Of a stretch of 64,000 nucleotides of DNA, positions 61,530 through 64,000 are shown piece after piece. Where the stretch lies: the NCBI RefSeq assembly GCF_900142375.1, contig NZ_FRAR01000006.1, positions 124,001 through 188,000 on the forward strand, in the 5' to 3' direction. Both the position numbers and the translations under genes were made by a program. Every line of letters starts with the position of its first letter. Position 1 is the stretch's first letter. Below the pieces are notes generated by a model, which worked only from the letters and a program-made list of their open reading frames with translations, was not told the origin of the DNA and did no database searches. Origin of the DNA: Desulforamulus aeronauticus DSM 10349 (lineage in GTDB: Bacteria > Bacillota > Desulfotomaculia > Desulfotomaculales > Desulfotomaculaceae).

Positions 61530-61563
61530 GAGTGGCGCAAAACTACTTTGCGTCACTCTTTTT
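61530..61563. terminator. Bidirectional terminator, second copy of the dispersed hairpin
   Basis: GAGTGGCGCAAA, loop ACTAC, TTTGCGTCACTC, with T-runs on both strands. It terminates the short plus transcript and the minus-strand CDF gene. Nearly identical to the minus-strand hairpin at 37815-37846. Confidence 0.88.
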
Positions 61564-61596
61564 GCTACAACATCGTTCATTGTGAACAGCCTCTTT

Positions 61597-62571
61597 TTAT
61601 CGCTTCTCTTCATCCTTTATCGGACAAAGTGACAGTGGACAACCCTTGGATTGGCAGGGTGAAGTGCTGCAATTCGCCGTTTCCAGGAGCTCCTTTGCGG
61701 CTTCGCAGGGCTCACAGTGGATTAACACCTGAACCCCCGATAGTTCCCGTTCAATTTCTACTTCAATACTGTCACAGAGAAGATGGGCTGTGCCTACGGG
61801 AATATGTCGGGGTACCACTAAATGCAGATCCACATAGCGGTAAGGACCCGATTTGCGGGTGCGCAGACCGTGAAATTCCAGGAACTGATCCGAATGCCGC
61901 TGCAGTACCGTTTTAATGATCTCTTCTTCTTCTGGCGGCAAGCTAACATCCAGCATTACACCCATAGATTCTCTAATCAAATCAATGCTCGCTTTAATAA
62001 TGAGCAGAGCCACCACTACGCCGATAATGGGATCTAGGATGGTATAGCCAGTTAGATATATGGCCCCTAAGCCGATAAGAACTCCCACTGAGGTATAAAC
62101 ATCTGTCCGCAGATGCCAGCCATCTGCCACCAGGGCTGGAGAATCGGTTTCTTTACCCACTTTAATTAATTTTTGTGATATGAAAAAATTGACAGTAGCT
62201 GAAATACCCATCACCAGCACACCCCAACCCAGGGATTCAATTTCTCCACCACCCCGCAATATCCGGGGTATGGCATGGATGAAAATACCCAGGGCTGCCA
62301 GCAATATGAGTATTGCCTCCAATATACCAGCCAGGTTTTCAAACTTACCATGACCGTAGGGGTGCTCTTTGTCTGCCGGCTTACCAGACTGGCGAACTGC
62401 CGCAAAGGCTATTACAGAGGCAATTAAATCTAAACCGGAGTGAACCGCTTCAGATATCACTCCCACAGAACCCATACTTAGCCCCGCCAGTAATTTTCCA
62501 GTGGTTAGACAGGTATTAGAAATGATGGACAGGCGCGCCACTTTTATTTTCGTCCCTTGAACATCGTTCAA
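61597..62571 (-). CDS. Cation diffusion facilitator (FieF-type) with Cys-rich tail
   Basis: Metal/proton antiporter exporting Zn, Fe, Mn or similar. 324 aa with six TM helices. HxxxD metal site in HSGLDLIASVIAFA near 43-48 and the second in DGWHLRTDVYTSVGV near 151-157. The cytoplasmic ferredoxin-like domain follows (RKSGPYRYVDLHLVVPRHIP, LIHCEPCEAAKELL). The last 30 residues carry further cysteines (ANCSTSPCQSKGCPLSLC), unlike E. coli FieF, perhaps a metal sensor. TTG start with GGGAGGG. Confidence 0.93.
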   Translation of the reverse strand: MNDVQGTKIKVARLSIISNTCLTTGKLLAGLSMGSVGVISEAVHSGLDLIASVIAFAAVRQSGKPADKEHPYGHGKFENLAGILEAILILLAALGIFIHAIPRILRGGGEIESLGWGVLVMGISATVNFFISQKLIKVGKETDSPALVADGWHLRTDVYTSVGVLIGLGAIYLTGYTILDPIIGVVVALLIIKASIDLIRESMGVMLDVSLPPEEEEIIKTVLQRHSDQFLEFHGLRTRKSGPYRYVDLHLVVPRHIPVGTAHLLCDSIEVEIERELSGVQVLIHCEPCEAAKELLETANCSTSPCQSKGCPLSLCPIKDEEKR

Positions 62572-62592
62572 TGCCAGCCCTCCCTAATAAGA

Positions 62593-62641
62593 AATCCCGC
62601 GGGACCTCATCTTTGAGGATCAGATGAAGTCCCGCGGGATT
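62593..62641 (-). terminator. Strong hairpin terminator behind gcvPB
   Basis: Arms of 20 bases (one mismatch) beginning AATCCCGCGGGAC, followed on the minus strand by TTTCTTATT. It lies between gcvPB and the downstream CDF gene. Confidence 0.75.
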
Positions 62642-62732
62642 ATCCGCTGCCTTAATGGCCCGGCCCTTTGCCTGACCGTCACAGTATATCATAGCTAAGC
62701 TTTTCCGAGCAACTGGCTGCCTGTCTCTTTTC

Positions 62733-64000
62733 TTATTCGGGAAGCCAGCCCAGCACAGGCTTACGAGCAGCTGTTACCTCGTCTAACCGTCGTACCGGTG
62801 TGGTATAGGGTGCTTGCTTTACCAGTTCAGGGTTTTCCTTGGCCTCTTCTAAAACTTTGATAAAATTATCAGCAAATTGATCCAAGGTTTCTTTACTCTC
62901 AGTCTCCGTTGGCTCTAGCATAATAGCTTCCTCCACAATCAGGGGGAAGTAAACGGTGGGGGGATGATAGCCGTAATCCAGCAGGCGTTTCGCTATGTCC
63001 AAGGTTTTAACTCCCTGCTCTGTTAATTCTTGGGGAGGAGAGGCAACAAATTCGTGCATGCACACCCTTTGATAGGGGATTCTCACGTGCGTCGCTAACC
63101 TCTTCATAAGATAGTTGGCATTTAACACCGCATATTCGGACACTTCTTTTAAACCTCGACCACCTAAGGCACGCAGGTAGGTATAGGCCTTTACCACAAC
63201 GGAAAAGTTACCATTGAAAGCCTTCACCCGACCAATAGACTGGGGGCGATTTTCATCCAGTTGATAATGTTCCCCTTCCTTGGTGACTACGGGCTTTGGC
63301 AAGAAGGGGGCTAAGGCTTCTTTAACCCCTACCGGTCCGGCACCAGGCCCGCCACCACCGTGGGGAGTAGCAAAGGTCTTATGCAAGTTTAAGTGAACTA
63401 CATCAAAACCCATATCTCCCGGACGGGCATAACCCATGACCGCATTTAAATTGGCCCCATCGTAATAGAGCAAACCACCTGCTGCGTGTACTAAATCAGC
63501 AATGGCCTTGATTTTATCTTCGAATAATCCCAGGGTGCTGGGGTTGGTTAGCATTAAGGCGGCCACATCAGGACCTATTACTTGTTTTAATGCCTCAATA
63601 TCAACATTGCCCCGCTCATCGGACTTCACTTCCACCACTTTAAATCCACAAAGAGCGGCAGTGGCAGGGTTGGTACCATGGGCAGAATCCGGTACGATAA
63701 CTTTATTACGACTGGTTTCTCCTTTACTCTCCAAATAGGCCTTGATGGTTAACATGCCGGTCATTTCCCCATGGGCACCGGCTGCCGGTTGCAGGGTAAA
63801 GGCATCCATACCCGTAAGCTCAGCTAAATCCTGCTGGGTTTCGTACATGAGTTGTAAGGCACCTTGGACCAGCTCCTCGGGTTGGTAGGGATGCAAATTA
63901 GCAAACCCATCCAGTGCCGCCGCATCTTCGGCCACCTTGGGATTATACTTCATGGTGCAGGAACCCAGTGGATAAAAACCTACGTCCACACCAAAATTTA
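62733..64000 (-). CDS. gcvPB: Glycine dehydrogenase (decarboxylating) subunit 2, 5' end beyond the window
   Basis: PLP-binding half of the two-subunit P-protein of the glycine cleavage system. [20 protein letters not shown] is at the visible start. The PLP lysine is in [20 protein letters not shown] near 203 of the visible part. [14 protein letters not shown] and [20 protein letters not shown] are also diagnostic. About 418 codons are present. The frame continues past 63989 to the right edge, and roughly 65 N-terminal residues are missing. gcvPA would be expected upstream, outside the window. Confidence 0.95.
   Translation of the reverse strand, partial: NFGVDVGFYPLGSCTMKYNPKVAEDAAALDGFANLHPYQPEELVQGALQLMYETQQDLAELTGMDAFTLQPAAGAHGEMTGMLTIKAYLESKGETSRNKVIVPDSAHGTNPATAALCGFKVVEVKSDERGNVDIEALKQVIGPDVAALMLTNPSTLGLFEDKIKAIADLVHAAGGLLYYDGANLNAVMGYARPGDMGFDVVHLNLHKTFATPHGGGGPGAGPVGVKEALAPFLPKPVVTKEGEHYQLDENRPQSIGRVKAFNGNFSVVVKAYTYLRALGGRGLKEVSEYAVLNANYLMKRLATHVRIPYQRVCMHEFVASPPQELTEQGVKTLDIAKRLLDYGYHPPTVYFPLIVEEAIMLEPTETESKETLDQFADNFIKVLEEAKENPELVKQAPYTTPVRRLDEVTAARKPVLGWLPE

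Noticed and set aside
1-64000. CRISPR arrays, tRNA/rRNA genes, insertion sequences
   Set aside because: No regularly spaced repeats, no cloverleaf or rRNA-like segments, and no transposase frame were found. The only mobile-element gene is the serine recombinase.

Overview
The window looks like the chromosome of an endospore-forming, anaerobic, moderately low-GC Firmicute of the class Clostridia. The signs are a sporulation sigma-K fragment, a T-box leader on hisS-aspS, a 6S-RNA-like gene beside aspS, and gene neighbourhoods shared with Bacillus/Clostridia: recJ-apt-rel-dtd; hisS-aspS; iscR-iscS-iscU-mnmA; an AI-2E-type permease followed by alaS; ireB-ruvX-DUF1292; mltG-U32. The mix of genes, with a CoA-transferase pair, a LUD-domain protein, an aldo/keto reductase fused to a ferredoxin, and glycine cleavage, suggests a Desulfotomaculum/Desulforamulus-type member of the Peptococcaceae. 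That genus-level guess is inference. No tRNA, rRNA, CRISPR array or insertion sequence was recognised.

Region 1 (1-5.9 kb) is the accessory part. It holds an HD-GYP protein at the left edge, a large serine recombinase with a small overlapping gene upstream, and a cargo of a LysR regulator, a B3/B4-domain protein and an EamA permease. It ends at 5.48 kb in the C-terminal half of sigma-K, which has no start codon or ribosome site of its own. The natural reading is the right end of a skin-like element that interrupts sigK and is excised in the mother cell. The N-terminal half would lie left of the window.

Region 2 (5.9-13.7 kb) holds a LUD-domain gene behind a probable attenuator leader, a threonine/serine-type symporter with a threonine ammonia-lyase, a membrane diguanylate cyclase, small DUF3892 and DUF3243 genes, lgt, trxA and a regulator with three tandem HTH domains.

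Region 3 (13.7-41.4 kb) is almost entirely on the minus strand and is core housekeeping. It covers cell wall (class B PBP, MltG, VanW-type), translation (alaS, mnmA, tcdA, aspS, hisS), Fe-S biogenesis (iscR, iscS, iscU), envelope stress (histidine kinase, response regulator, HtrA), chemoreception, 6S RNA, and several small genes.

Region 4 (41.4-51 kb) is mixed: a LysR regulator, a DUF896 protein with a metal-binding-like tail, a HAD phosphatase, an XRE regulator/membrane-protein pair with three palindromic operators, a GH18-like secreted protein, a YfcE phosphodiesterase, an SDR epimerase-like protein and a two-subunit CoA-transferase.

Region 5 (50.4-64 kb) holds an MBL hydrolase, dtd, rel, apt, recJ, a polar amino-acid ABC transporter, a second EamA permease, a CDF metal exporter and gcvPB, which runs off the right edge. 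Terminators and several sigma-A promoters with 16-17 bp spacers are listed where the sequence supports them.
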